Of a stretch of 13,194 bases of DNA, positions 5,965 to 12,918 are shown one piece after another. Position 1 is the first letter of the stretch, and the number at the start of each line of letters is the position of its first letter. The translations under genes were made by a program, and so were the position numbers. Location: contig JACOZA010000071.1 of NCBI GenBank assembly GCA_016181565.1, positions 1 through 13,194 on the forward strand. Reading direction: 5' to 3'. This stretch comes from Candidatus Sungiibacteriota bacterium (GTDB taxonomy: Bacteria > Patescibacteriota > Minisyncoccia > Sungbacterales > JACQCQ01). The notes under the pieces were generated by a model. The model worked only from the letters and a program-made list of their open reading frames with translations, was not told the origin of the DNA and did not search any database.

Positions 5965-5993
5965 ATTATATTATGAAATTAACTTTAAGTCAA
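5965..5993 (-). promoter_or_regulatory. Promoter of the ABC exporter gene
   Basis: On the minus strand, TTGACT (5993-5988) and a perfect TATAAT (5970-5965) are separated by 17 bp. The -35 hexamer lies in the last codons of the upstream SGNH hydrolase gene, directly before its TAA (5987-5985). Confidence 0.75.
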
Positions 5994-6581
5994 AAAAGGC
6001 GCAATCTGCTCAAATAACTTATCGTGCCCTTGGGCGTTCGGATGCACACCATCATAGAGCCAACCAATATACTCCTCTTTCCGCCACTGCGATAAAACAT
6101 CGATAAAGGGCAATCGGGATTCGTCACAAAATGACTTGAGCGCATGATTATAAGCCTCGATTGATTGATTTTTATAAACTTTATTCGGTGCCCAAGATAT
6201 GGGATTGGTTTTTCTCTCATCCACTGGAGTCAAACCAATAAAAATCACCTGAGACGAAAAAGTGCCTGCATGAATGGATATTTGCTGAATATTTTCTGAA
6301 AACTTATCGAGTTCTGTCTGAAATATCCCGCGATCGATCAAAAAAATCGAATCATTGAGACCGACCGCAAAGACACAGACATTCTCATCATCAGAATCGA
6401 TTCTTTGCTTGGCTTCAAAATCGAGACGGCCCAAAACTTCTGTTGTTGTATCTCCGGAAATCCCAAGATTGTAGACAAAGTTTTTGTCCCACATTGTCTC
6501 TCTTAAACGTCCGACCCAGCCATTTTTTGGATCCCCATATCCGTACGCGATGCTATCTCCAAAGATTAGAAAATTCTTCAT
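5985..6581 (-). CDS. SGNH/GDSL-family hydrolase (lipase/esterase)
   Basis: 198 residues from the ATG at 6581-6579. The reading frame stays open further upstream to 6695, but that part overlaps the RNase HI gene and does not look like family sequence, whereas MKNFLIFGDSIAYGYG is the normal family start. Block I is FGDS with nucleophile S10, block II is LGISGDTT (oxyanion Gly 40), block III is VGLND with N76, and block V is DGVHPN with D177 and H180. The complete Ser-Asp-His set suggests an active esterase, acyl-hydrolase or deacetylase. No signal peptide is seen, so it is probably cytoplasmic. The substrate is unknown. It starts 7 nt after the RNase HI stop and is the last gene of the pgk operon; the next gene has its own promoter. 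Confidence 0.88.
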   Translation of the reverse strand: MKNFLIFGDSIAYGYGDPKNGWVGRLRETMWDKNFVYNLGISGDTTTEVLGRLDFEAKQRIDSDDENVCVFAVGLNDSIFLIDRGIFQTELDKFSENIQQISIHAGTFSSQVIFIGLTPVDERKTNPISWAPNKVYKNQSIEAYNHALKSFCDESRLPFIDVLSQWRKEEYIGWLYDGVHPNAQGHDKLFEQIAPFLT

Positions 6582-6588
6582 GACATTT

Positions 6589-7038
6589 TCAAAACAACTT
6601 TGCTGATTGGTTATCAAGCGCCCGATTGACCATGCGGTCGGCTTCACGGTTTTTATCCCGCGGGACGTGCCTGAATGAAACCGATTTGTAGTCAAGCGTT
6701 AAATTCCAGATCTGGATAAAAAGCGGGACCACCGTCTCGCTCTCAATCTTATATTCATGATTCAATTGCCGAACCAGCAACTCCGAATCCGCCCGCACCT
6801 CAACTGACATCTCGCGGGTTTTTTCTTTCCCCGCCAGCGCCTTGATTTTTTTCAGCGCAAAAATTACGGCTTGATACTCGGCTTCATTGTTGGTTTTAGT
6901 CCCAATCGTCTCGCCGTATGATTTAATATGGTTGCCTTGGGCATCGGTTATCACTACGCCAATGGCCGCCGGCCCGGGATTGCCCCGCGACCCGCCGTCG
7001 GTATAGACCACTATGTGATGCGCAATTTTTTCTTTCAT
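6589..7038 (-). CDS. rnhA: RNase HI-family ribonuclease
   Basis: 149 residues. It cuts the RNA strand of RNA-DNA hybrids (R-loops, primers). The RNase H fold motifs appear in order: VYTDGGSRGNPGPA with D14, TNNEAEYQA with E54, VRADSELLVRQL with D84, and RHVPRDKNREADRMVNRA with D134. All four metal-binding carboxylates are present. The GGSRGNPGPA start and the lack of an E. coli-type basic protrusion place it in the shorter, widespread 'RNase HI family' rather than with E. coli RnhA, so the symbol is approximate. The start is the ATG at 7038, with a weak AAGG upstream. The 36-nt gap to the nuclease gene contains a small hairpin (7051-7056 with 7062-7067) and no U-tract. Confidence 0.92.
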   Translation of the reverse strand: MKEKIAHHIVVYTDGGSRGNPGPAAIGVVITDAQGNHIKSYGETIGTKTNNEAEYQAVIFALKKIKALAGKEKTREMSVEVRADSELLVRQLNHEYKIESETVVPLFIQIWNLTLDYKSVSFRHVPRDKNREADRMVNRALDNQSAKLF

Positions 7039-7074
7039 ATCGCCCTTAGAAATCTCGCCATGAGATTCGAGGCT

Positions 7075-7869
7075 TCATCTCAAATACCCAATTTGTTTTA
7101 GCCAATAGTCATTCTCCCATTCCCAGAGAGTTTTGGCGGCCAGAAAGGCTCTCGCATCTTTGAAATAATAGGGAAATTCCTTGAGTTCGATGTCGCCCTC
7201 GATCTCGCCCCATTCATGTTCGGCCTCGGGACAGGGTGCCATGGTTTTCGATCTGCCGTTTCTAATTTTCGACCGGCCGCCTTTGGCGCGGAGTTTGGCG
7301 CCGCAGCGCCGGCAAAGACTGTGCTGGTTAATGCGCAGGATCCAGCGCGTTTCGATGTGGCGCGCGAGCGCCAGAGTCTTCTTTATTTCATATTCTTGCA
7401 GGGCCTGAAGATAAGCGGCGGTCTGCAAATTGTACTCGGGATAAAAACCGGGCGAGGTTTTGATATCCAAAACGCCGAATTTGCCGTCAATGGTGGCGAG
7501 GGCATCAACCGTGCCGGCGTAGCGATGAGTGCGCGACCAAATCTGCCGCTCGATAAATTCGGGATGAAATGTCATTTTGCGTTCCTGATTGAAATCAAGA
7601 AGTTTTGCGATCGCCGGTTCCATTTCCGAAGGAATCTCGACTTCTTGGCCGACTAAAAGTTTCTGCGCCACCCCATGCACCAAAGATCCTTCCTCCGCCG
7701 ATTTATTTTTGACTTCTTCGGCGGACTCATAGGAACCCATCTCCTGAAAAAATTTATCGAGAGCCGGCTTGGATTTAATGTCCAGAATCTTCGTCACGCG
7801 CGGATACCACGTGCCGTTGATCTCATGCCCCATGACTTCCTTAAACTCTTCACCGCTGGAAAACCACAT
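7075..7869 (-). CDS. PD-(D/E)XK (RecB/Cas4-like) nuclease with inserted zinc-ribbon-like segment
   Basis: 264 residues. The nuclease core shows H65 (SLVHGVAQKLL), E107 before RQIWS, GTVDAL with D122, VLDIKTS with D135 and K137, and YNLQTAAYLQAL with Q149 and Y153. This is the H...D-(D/E)xK-QxxxY order of RecB/Cas4-type exonucleases. Between core strands lies an insert with CRRC (C186, C189) and, 23 residues later, CPEAEH (C213, H218), a possible zinc site, around a basic repeated stretch GGRSK-IRN-GRSK. The function is unknown: DNA repair or a stand-alone exonuclease is most likely. It is not part of a CRISPR locus here. The start may be ATG 7869, 3 nt after the pgk stop, or ATG 7830, which has AAGGA 4 nt upstream and begins MGHEINGTWYPRVTKIL. 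Confidence 0.82.
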   Translation of the reverse strand: MWFSSGEEFKEVMGHEINGTWYPRVTKILDIKSKPALDKFFQEMGSYESAEEVKNKSAEEGSLVHGVAQKLLVGQEVEIPSEMEPAIAKLLDFNQERKMTFHPEFIERQIWSRTHRYAGTVDALATIDGKFGVLDIKTSPGFYPEYNLQTAAYLQALQEYEIKKTLALARHIETRWILRINQHSLCRRCGAKLRAKGGRSKIRNGRSKTMAPCPEAEHEWGEIEGDIELKEFPYYFKDARAFLAAKTLWEWENDYWLKQIGYLR

Positions 7870-7872
7870 AGA

Positions 7873-9027
7873 TTAGGTCTTTTTAAGCGCCTCAATTCCG
7901 GGAAGCGTGCCGCGCGCCACAAATTCAAGCGTCGCTCCCCCGCCAGTCGAAACATAGATACGCCTTGATCTTGTCCGGATCTTTTTAAGCAGGGCGCCAA
8001 GATCTCCGCCGCCAATCACGGCGTTTCCCCGCGCCCGTAAGAGAGCCCGAAGGAGTATAAGCGTTGCGCCTTCGCCCCCCGGAAGGTCCACGTTGCCCAA
8101 GGGGCCGTTCCACAAAATCGTCCTCGCGCTTTTAATCAGGCGCTGAATCGCCCCGCTCCCGCGGGAGCCAATATCAAGAATATAGTCCTTCTCTTCGATG
8201 CGGCCGACGGCGACAGTGCGCCGTTTGCCTGCCCGTTGGGGGCCTTTCGTCACCACCACATCCCCCGGGAGAAACAACTTCTGCTGGCGCAAAAGTTTCC
8301 TTGACTCTCGAAACATGGCCGGCTCAATTAATGAACGCCCGACCTCCAATCTTTTCGCGGCCAGCACCGTATTTAACAGCGCCCCGCCGAGGACAACCCT
8401 ATCCGCTTTTTTCAATAATCCCGCAATGTAGGGAATCTTTGTCGAAATTTTGGCTCCGCCCAAGATGACAAGCAACGGACGCCGCGGCCTGGTAAACACT
8501 GCTGTGAGCGCTCGAACCTCGCGAAGCAACAAAAGTCCCCCGTACGACGGCAAGAATTTAGGCAAACCCACGACCGATGCGGAACGGCGGTGGGAAACCG
8601 CGAACGCGTCATTCACAAAGAGCTCCCCCCAGCGCGCCAGCGCCCGAGAAAACGATGCCGTGTTCGCTTCTTCGCCCGCGAAGAAGCGAATATTCTCGCA
8701 AAAGAGCACTGCATAATTCCGATAGGCATGGGGGTCTTCCTTAATAGGGTTGCGAACAATTTTTACCGGCTGACGCAAGAGTCCCGCCGCTCGCGCCGCT
8801 ATGGGGGCAATGGAATACTTTCGCTCAAAGCCTCGAGGCCGCGACCGATGCAGTAATACAAACACCTTTCCGCCCCGAGAGAGAATCCAGCGAATCGTTG
8901 CCAAGCTTTCCTTTATGCGGAAAGTATCCGCGATGCGCCCCCTTGCGCTAAACGGCACATTCATATCAACCCGAATAATCACGCGCTTGTCTTTCACCTT
9001 CGCGCTCCTGATATCCCGTAGCGTCAT
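7873..9027 (-). CDS. pgk: Phosphoglycerate kinase
   Basis: 384 residues, near full length. It transfers phosphate from 1,3-bisphosphoglycerate to ADP in glycolysis. Recognisable motifs: RVDMNVP near residue 19, LHRSRP (usually SHLGRP), ENIRF, NDAFAVSHRRSAS (usually NDAFGTAHRAHAS), LGGAKISTKI, GGALLNTVL, WNGPLGNVD, and the C-terminal STGGGATLEFVARGTLPGI. It is unusually Arg-rich and divergent: the nucleotide-site GGGDS/T motif reads GGGDLG, and WNGPxGxxE ends in Asp. Key substrate Asp, His and Arg residues are kept, so it is likely active. It is the first gene of a minus-strand operon (nuclease, RNase HI and SGNH hydrolase follow). Its ATG lies about 8 nt after a -10-like TAAAAT, so the mRNA may be leaderless. 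Confidence 0.95.
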   Translation of the reverse strand: MTLRDIRSAKVKDKRVIIRVDMNVPFSARGRIADTFRIKESLATIRWILSRGGKVFVLLHRSRPRGFERKYSIAPIAARAAGLLRQPVKIVRNPIKEDPHAYRNYAVLFCENIRFFAGEEANTASFSRALARWGELFVNDAFAVSHRRSASVVGLPKFLPSYGGLLLLREVRALTAVFTRPRRPLLVILGGAKISTKIPYIAGLLKKADRVVLGGALLNTVLAAKRLEVGRSLIEPAMFRESRKLLRQQKLFLPGDVVVTKGPQRAGKRRTVAVGRIEEKDYILDIGSRGSGAIQRLIKSARTILWNGPLGNVDLPGGEGATLILLRALLRARGNAVIGGGDLGALLKKIRTRSRRIYVSTGGGATLEFVARGTLPGIEALKKT

Positions 9028-9035
9028 TGTTCTCT

Positions 9036-9064
9036 ATTTTATCCGAATGTTGTTATAATGGCCA
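9036..9064 (-). promoter_or_regulatory. Putative pgk promoter giving a nearly leaderless mRNA
   Basis: On the minus strand, TGGCCA (9064-9059; 4 of 6 matches to the -35 consensus), a 17-bp spacer and TAAAAT (9041-9036) lie directly before the pgk ATG (9027-9025). Only 8 nt separate the -10 box from the start codon, so transcription should begin at or next to the ATG. Confidence 0.5.
9051..9059 (+). promoter_or_regulatory. Extended -10 promoter of the NDH-2-like gene, leaderless start
   Basis: TG-T-TATAAT (9051-9059) is an extended -10 element with a perfect hexamer. No -35 is evident. The ATG at 9066 is 6 nt after the hexamer, at the expected transcription start, and there is no room for a ribosome site. 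It overlaps the divergent pgk promoter. Confidence 0.6.
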
Positions 9065-9065
9065 C

Positions 9066-10313
9066 ATGCAGCATACAAAAAAGAATATCGTCATTGCCGG
9101 AGCCGGGTTCGGAGGGATTACGGCCGCACTCTTGCTCGACAAAGCGTTCAAACGAAACCGACGGCTACGCGACCGGTACCAAATCGTTATCGTCAACAAA
9201 CACCGCTCGCACTTGTATACTCCCGCTCTTTACGAAATTGCCTCGATACCGCAAGGAACGCGCGCGCTGGATTACGTTAAGTCCTCAATCACTATTCCCC
9301 TGGCCAGTATCTTTGACAAGACGCTGGTGGAATGGCAGGAACAGCAGATTGTCTCCATCGACCGGCAGCGCAAAGAAATCCGCTGTGATAATGGCGAAGA
9401 GATCTCCTACGAATATTTACTGCTCGCCTTGGGATCAGAAACCGCCTACTTCAATATCCCGGGCGCCCAAGAGCACGGCTACCCGCTTAAAACCTTAGCG
9501 GATGCGGTTCGACTTCGAGACCGCATCCAGGATGTCATTGAATCAAAGGAGCCGGTGGCAAAGATTGTCATCGCCGGCGGCGGAGCCTCGGGCGTTGAAG
9601 TCGCTGCGGAATTTGAAAACTTCATCTGTGAGCTCCGCGACATGTATCACGCGCCGCATAACTGCCAAGTCGAGGTCACGCTCGTCGAGGCCGGCCCCGA
9701 GATCCTCGCGGGTTTCGATCACTGGCTTGTGGCCAAGGCACGGCAGCGACTAAGCCGGATCGGCGTAACCGTAAAAACCCATACCGCCATCACCGCCGTC
9801 GAGAAGGATAAAATTACATTGAAAGACGCCTCCACTCTGCCCTATACGGTCCTAGTATGGGCGGGCGGGGTACGGGCATCGAGTGTTTTAACAACCCTCG
9901 GCGTCACACTGACGCCCAAACAATCGGTGCCGGTCAATTCATACTTGGAGGTGGAACCGAAAATATTCGCCATTGGAGACAATGCCGCCTTTGTTGACCC
10001 GCGAACCCATCGGCCGCTTCCCTGGAATGTCCCGATCGCCGAAGCCGAAGCGAAGATTGCCGCCACCAATATCATCGCCGACATTAAAGGGAAACCGAAG
10101 CGGCCGTTCTTCCCATCGAAAAAATACCCCTTCATCCTCGCGGTGGGCAGAAAATACGCGATTGCGGACCTTATCTTTCTCCGCGAATCCGGGATTTTGG
10201 CCTGGGCCCTGAAGCAGCTTGTCGAGCTTCGTTACCTTATGTTCATCCTCCCCTTCCTTTCCGCACTCTCAACTTGGTGGAAGTATGTGACTATCGCGCG
10301 TGCCAACGATTAA
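9066..10313 (+). CDS. NAD(P)/FAD-dependent oxidoreductase, type II NADH dehydrogenase-like
   Basis: 415 residues from the ATG at 9066. An upstream in-frame ATG at 9027 is rejected because the promoter lies between the two and the family starts just before the FAD motif. The FAD-binding motif is GAGFGG (12-17), then KHRSHLYTPALYEIA, which aligns with the NDH-2 N-terminal region. The NADH-binding Rossmann motif is GGGASG (171-176) followed by E178 and E182. The second FAD motif is FAIGDNA (301-307), followed by PWNVPIAEAEAKIAATNI. The C-terminus (388-410) is hydrophobic and aromatic, as in the membrane-anchoring amphipathic helix of NDH-2. The family passes electrons from NADH to quinone without proton pumping. 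In a CPR-like cell it may simply reoxidise NADH made in glycolysis; the acceptor is unknown. It diverges from pgk and converges on tpiA, overlapping it by 4 nt. Confidence 0.87.
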   Translation: MQHTKKNIVIAGAGFGGITAALLLDKAFKRNRRLRDRYQIVIVNKHRSHLYTPALYEIASIPQGTRALDYVKSSITIPLASIFDKTLVEWQEQQIVSIDRQRKEIRCDNGEEISYEYLLLALGSETAYFNIPGAQEHGYPLKTLADAVRLRDRIQDVIESKEPVAKIVIAGGGASGVEVAAEFENFICELRDMYHAPHNCQVEVTLVEAGPEILAGFDHWLVAKARQRLSRIGVTVKTHTAITAVEKDKITLKDASTLPYTVLVWAGGVRASSVLTTLGVTLTPKQSVPVNSYLEVEPKIFAIGDNAAFVDPRTHRPLPWNVPIAEAEAKIAATNIIADIKGKPKRPFFPSKKYPFILAVGRKYAIADLIFLRESGILAWALKQLVELRYLMFILPFLSALSTWWKYVTIARAND

Positions 10314-11122
10314 CGCGCATTCATATCCGCGGGAATTAGATTAACAGTCTTGATAATTTTATCTACTTCGTCGGCATAGAGACTTGCGCCGCCGACGAGA
10401 ACGCCCGCAACTTGGCCGCCGGTTTCCTCAAAGAATGCGGCCACGTTGGCGGCCGTGACAGAGCCGCCGTATAAAATGCGTATTTTATCGGCTGCAGATT
10501 CACCGCAGCATTCTGTCAAAACTTTGCGGATATAGAGCGCGGCTTTTTGCATCCCCTCGGGCGTATCAGGCGTGCCGCTGCCGATCGCCCAGACCGGTTC
10601 GTAGGCCACGACGAGAGTTTCAAGCAAAGTAGGATTCAAACCGACTACTGCGCTCTGTAATTCCTCCCCGACACGCTCCGGAATCTCCCCCGCGGGACGC
10701 TCTTCCTCACCAATGCAAAGAATCGGTATGAGTCCAGACTCAAGAGCTTTTTTTAATTTTTTGGCAACCATGTCATCGGTTTCGCCCAAAAATCGCCTCC
10801 GTTCAGAGTGCCCAATGATGACGTGCGTCACACCAACATTTTTTTCCATAACAGCCGAAACTTCTCCCGTAAAAGACCCATCGCGCTCCCAAAAAACGTC
10901 CTGCGCCGCAAGATAAATCTGAGCATGATGATTCGCCTCGGCTTGAGCAAGGCCGAAACGATTTTCGATCGCACTCAAAAATGGAAATGGCGGTGCCACA
11001 ATCACCGTCGCTCCAGGTGCGGCCTTCGCGGCAGCCAGGGTCGCGCCAAAAAGGTCGAGTGCCTCCGACTCCGTTTGGGGATTCATCTTCCAGTTACATA
11101 CAATGAGGCGTTTTCTTGTCAT
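10310..11122 (-). CDS. tpiA: Triosephosphate isomerase
   Basis: 270 residues. It interconverts dihydroxyacetone phosphate and glyceraldehyde 3-phosphate in glycolysis. All catalytic motifs are present: NWKMN with K12, IIGHSERR with H105, AYEPVWAIGSG with E175, and phosphate-binding YGGS (218-221) and GVLVGGASL. It is slightly longer than the usual 250 residues through small insertions near residues 55-70. The start overlaps the galT-like stop as ATGA, which suggests translational coupling. The stop codon shares the palindrome TTAA (10310-10313) with the stop of the convergent NDH-2-like gene, and no terminator is visible there. Confidence 0.96.
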   Translation of the reverse strand: MTRKRLIVCNWKMNPQTESEALDLFGATLAAAKAAPGATVIVAPPFPFLSAIENRFGLAQAEANHHAQIYLAAQDVFWERDGSFTGEVSAVMEKNVGVTHVIIGHSERRRFLGETDDMVAKKLKKALESGLIPILCIGEEERPAGEIPERVGEELQSAVVGLNPTLLETLVVAYEPVWAIGSGTPDTPEGMQKAALYIRKVLTECCGESAADKIRILYGGSVTAANVAAFFEETGGQVAGVLVGGASLYADEVDKIIKTVNLIPADMNAR

Positions 11123-12198
11123 GGCTCTCTCTGCCGAAGCGGCGGCAATTTTACGGAACGGAGAAATGCGGCGGCGTCCTCCGGCGCAATCGTCGAAATC
11201 TCAATGCCCGTGCCGAACTCGAACCCTCCCCAGATCGAGGTCTTGGGAAGAATTTCTAGGTGCCAGTGATAATGGGCATATCTCCCGCCGTCGGTGGGCG
11301 CCGTATGGATGAAGAAATTATACGAAGGATTTTTCAAACCGTGGTAGAGGACCGCGAGCGTCCGCTGCAGGGCCTGGGCAAACGGTTTCAAATCTTCCTC
11401 CGGAATATTCTCAAAATCGGCGCGGTGGGATTTGGGGAAGATGCGTATTTCAAACGCCGCCCGCGAGGCATAAGGCGCAAAAGCGATAAACTTTTCATTT
11501 TCAAAAATTACGCGAAGTTTTGTCCGCGCTTCGTACTCAATCATGGCGCAGTGGACGCAGGCCTGGCGTTCCGTAAAATAGCGCAGAGACCCCGCGAGCG
11601 ATTTAAAAACGTCGGGAGGAATGACGGGAATGGCGATTAGCTGCGAATGCGGGTGCACTATTGAAGCTCCCGATTCCGGGCCGTGATTATGGATGACGGA
11701 AACGTACTGGACGCACTGCTCGGGTTTTAAGGTTTTGAACCGCTCGCGGTAGGCCGTGACCAGCAGCGTCACTTCTTCAACCGACATCAAGGCGATAGAT
11801 CGGTCATGCGGGCGCATGACGATCACTTCGTGAAAGCCCACGCCGCCAATCTGGCGATACACGCCTTCCACCGCCACCGAGGGGCAGAGTTGGCGCGGGG
11901 TGAAGGCCGGAAACTTATTGGGGATGACCTCGATAAACCAATCTTTGGCTTTGGCTCCGGCCTGCCATAAATCGGCAAAATGCTCGTTGCCGCGGGTAAT
12001 AATCAGCAAGGCGCTGTCCTCAAGCTTTTCAAAGGGGCAGTCCTTATCGTCTTTATTCTTCCCCGCTTTCGCTGCGACAATAAAATCGTTCGGGCGGCGC
12101 GCCCGGCCGGTCGCAATCACCACCCAGTCCCCCGACACAATGTCTTGGCGGAGTTCGGAGTACTTTGAAATGGGCTTTGGATTTTCACTGCCTGGCAT
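11119..12198 (-). CDS. galT: GalT-family nucleotidyltransferase (galactose-1-phosphate uridylyltransferase-like, HIT superfamily)
   Basis: 359 residues with the two HIT-like halves of GalT. The active site is GASIVHPHSQ: H184 is the His that is uridylylated in the E. coli enzyme, and H182 is a metal ligand. Other family marks are VIPNKFPAF, GFHEVIVMRP with H123, IHNHGPESGAS, and HYHWHLEILPK in the second half. The first zinc-site pair, usually CPFC, reads CPFE (C54, E57), so metal binding may differ. A second CVHC (214-217) opens the C-terminal half, as in archaeal and CPR-type GalT proteins. It could act on galactose-1-P, or on another sugar phosphate as in ADP-glucose phosphorylase-like relatives. 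The start at ATG 12198 overlaps the upstream glycosyltransferase gene by 14 nt; the stop overlaps tpiA. Confidence 0.87.
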   Translation of the reverse strand: MPGSENPKPISKYSELRQDIVSGDWVVIATGRARRPNDFIVAAKAGKNKDDKDCPFEKLEDSALLIITRGNEHFADLWQAGAKAKDWFIEVIPNKFPAFTPRQLCPSVAVEGVYRQIGGVGFHEVIVMRPHDRSIALMSVEEVTLLVTAYRERFKTLKPEQCVQYVSVIHNHGPESGASIVHPHSQLIAIPVIPPDVFKSLAGSLRYFTERQACVHCAMIEYEARTKLRVIFENEKFIAFAPYASRAAFEIRIFPKSHRADFENIPEEDLKPFAQALQRTLAVLYHGLKNPSYNFFIHTAPTDGGRYAHYHWHLEILPKTSIWGGFEFGTGIEISTIAPEDAAAFLRSVKLPPLRQREP

Positions 12199-12916
12199 AC
12201 ACGCCGCGGATTAAATTCCAGCGAATGCGAAAGACATCAAGAAATACAGAAAGGTAGGCTGTTAAGGTCACCTTGCTGTCCGGATCGAAACGCCACTTGA
12301 CGGGGATAACGCAGAGTTTGTAATTATATCTTTTCGCGAGCGCCAGCATTTCAATATCGAAAGCGAATCCTCGAATTTTCATTTGGGAGAAAATTTTATC
12401 GGCGGCGGCGGCGGTGCAGGCCTTAAAACCATTTTGCGTATCCCAAATCCCCCACACGCCAAATGTTTGAATGATGATGTTGCCGAGATTCCCGAGCATT
12501 TCGCGGTATACCGGTTCCTTAATATCGCGTCCCGCGCCGGCCGCGTCCTTAGGATCGCGTGATGAAACTGCTACCTCGCATCCCTTGGCAAAAAGCGGCT
12601 CCATTTTGTCGAAGTGATCGGGCGAGGTTGAATTATCCGCGTCCGAAAAAAGCCGAATATCGCCTTTAGCGTCCAACATCCCCCGCTTAACAGCGCCTCC
12701 TTTGCCCGGGACAGTGCCGTGGAGAAGCCGCAGTGACGGAATTTCCGATCTTAAGTTCTCAATGATGCTTGAGGTGCGATCGCGCGATCCATTATCCACA
12801 ACCAATATTTCATATTGAAATCCTTTGGGCCGCAAATAACTCTCGACCTCTCGGACTGTTTTCTCAATGCGGCGCTCTTCATTGTAAGTCGGGATTATCC
12901 AGGAGAGCCTCATCAC
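12185..12916 (-). CDS. GT2-family glycosyltransferase (dolichyl/polyprenyl-phosphate glucose synthase-like)
   Basis: 243 residues with a GT-A fold: WIIPTYNEERRI at the N-terminus, nucleotide-binding VVDNGSRDRT (D41), PGKGGAVKRGML (70-81), metal-binding DAD (92-94) in FSDADNSTS, DTQNGFKA (159-166) and GFAFDIEML (183-191). This pattern (GKGGAV, DADNST, DTQCGFK, FDVE) is that of ALG5/DPG-synthase-like enzymes, which move a sugar from UDP- or GDP-sugar to a polyprenyl phosphate on the cytoplasmic side of the membrane. There is no clear transmembrane helix, so it is probably peripheral. The gene starts with overlapping candidates GTG 12916 and ATG 12913, just after the ruvX stop, and ends inside the galT-like gene. 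It may supply lipid-linked sugar for the ligase-like protein at 468-2993. Confidence 0.9.
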   Translation of the reverse strand: MMRLSWIIPTYNEERRIEKTVREVESYLRPKGFQYEILVVDNGSRDRTSSIIENLRSEIPSLRLLHGTVPGKGGAVKRGMLDAKGDIRLFSDADNSTSPDHFDKMEPLFAKGCEVAVSSRDPKDAAGAGRDIKEPVYREMLGNLGNIIIQTFGVWGIWDTQNGFKACTAAAADKIFSQMKIRGFAFDIEMLALAKRYNYKLCVIPVKWRFDPDSKVTLTAYLSVFLDVFRIRWNLIRGVYARQ

Positions 12917-12918
12917 TT

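Noticed and set aside
6582..6695. Upstream extension of the SGNH hydrolase frame
   Set aside because: It overlaps the RNase HI coding region in another frame and lies before the canonical GDS-type N-terminus; the start at 6581 is preferred.
7051..7067. Small hairpin between the nuclease and RNase HI genes considered as a terminator
   Set aside because: The 6-bp stem is not followed by a U-tract on the minus strand and the gap is only 36 nt inside an apparent operon.
7181..7656. Plus-strand open frames opposite the PD-(D/E)XK gene
   Set aside because: They show no recognisable motifs and are explained by the GC-rich coding strand opposite.
9027..9065. Upstream in-frame start for the NDH-2-like gene
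   Set aside because: It would place the extended -10 promoter inside the coding region and adds 13 residues that do not resemble the family.
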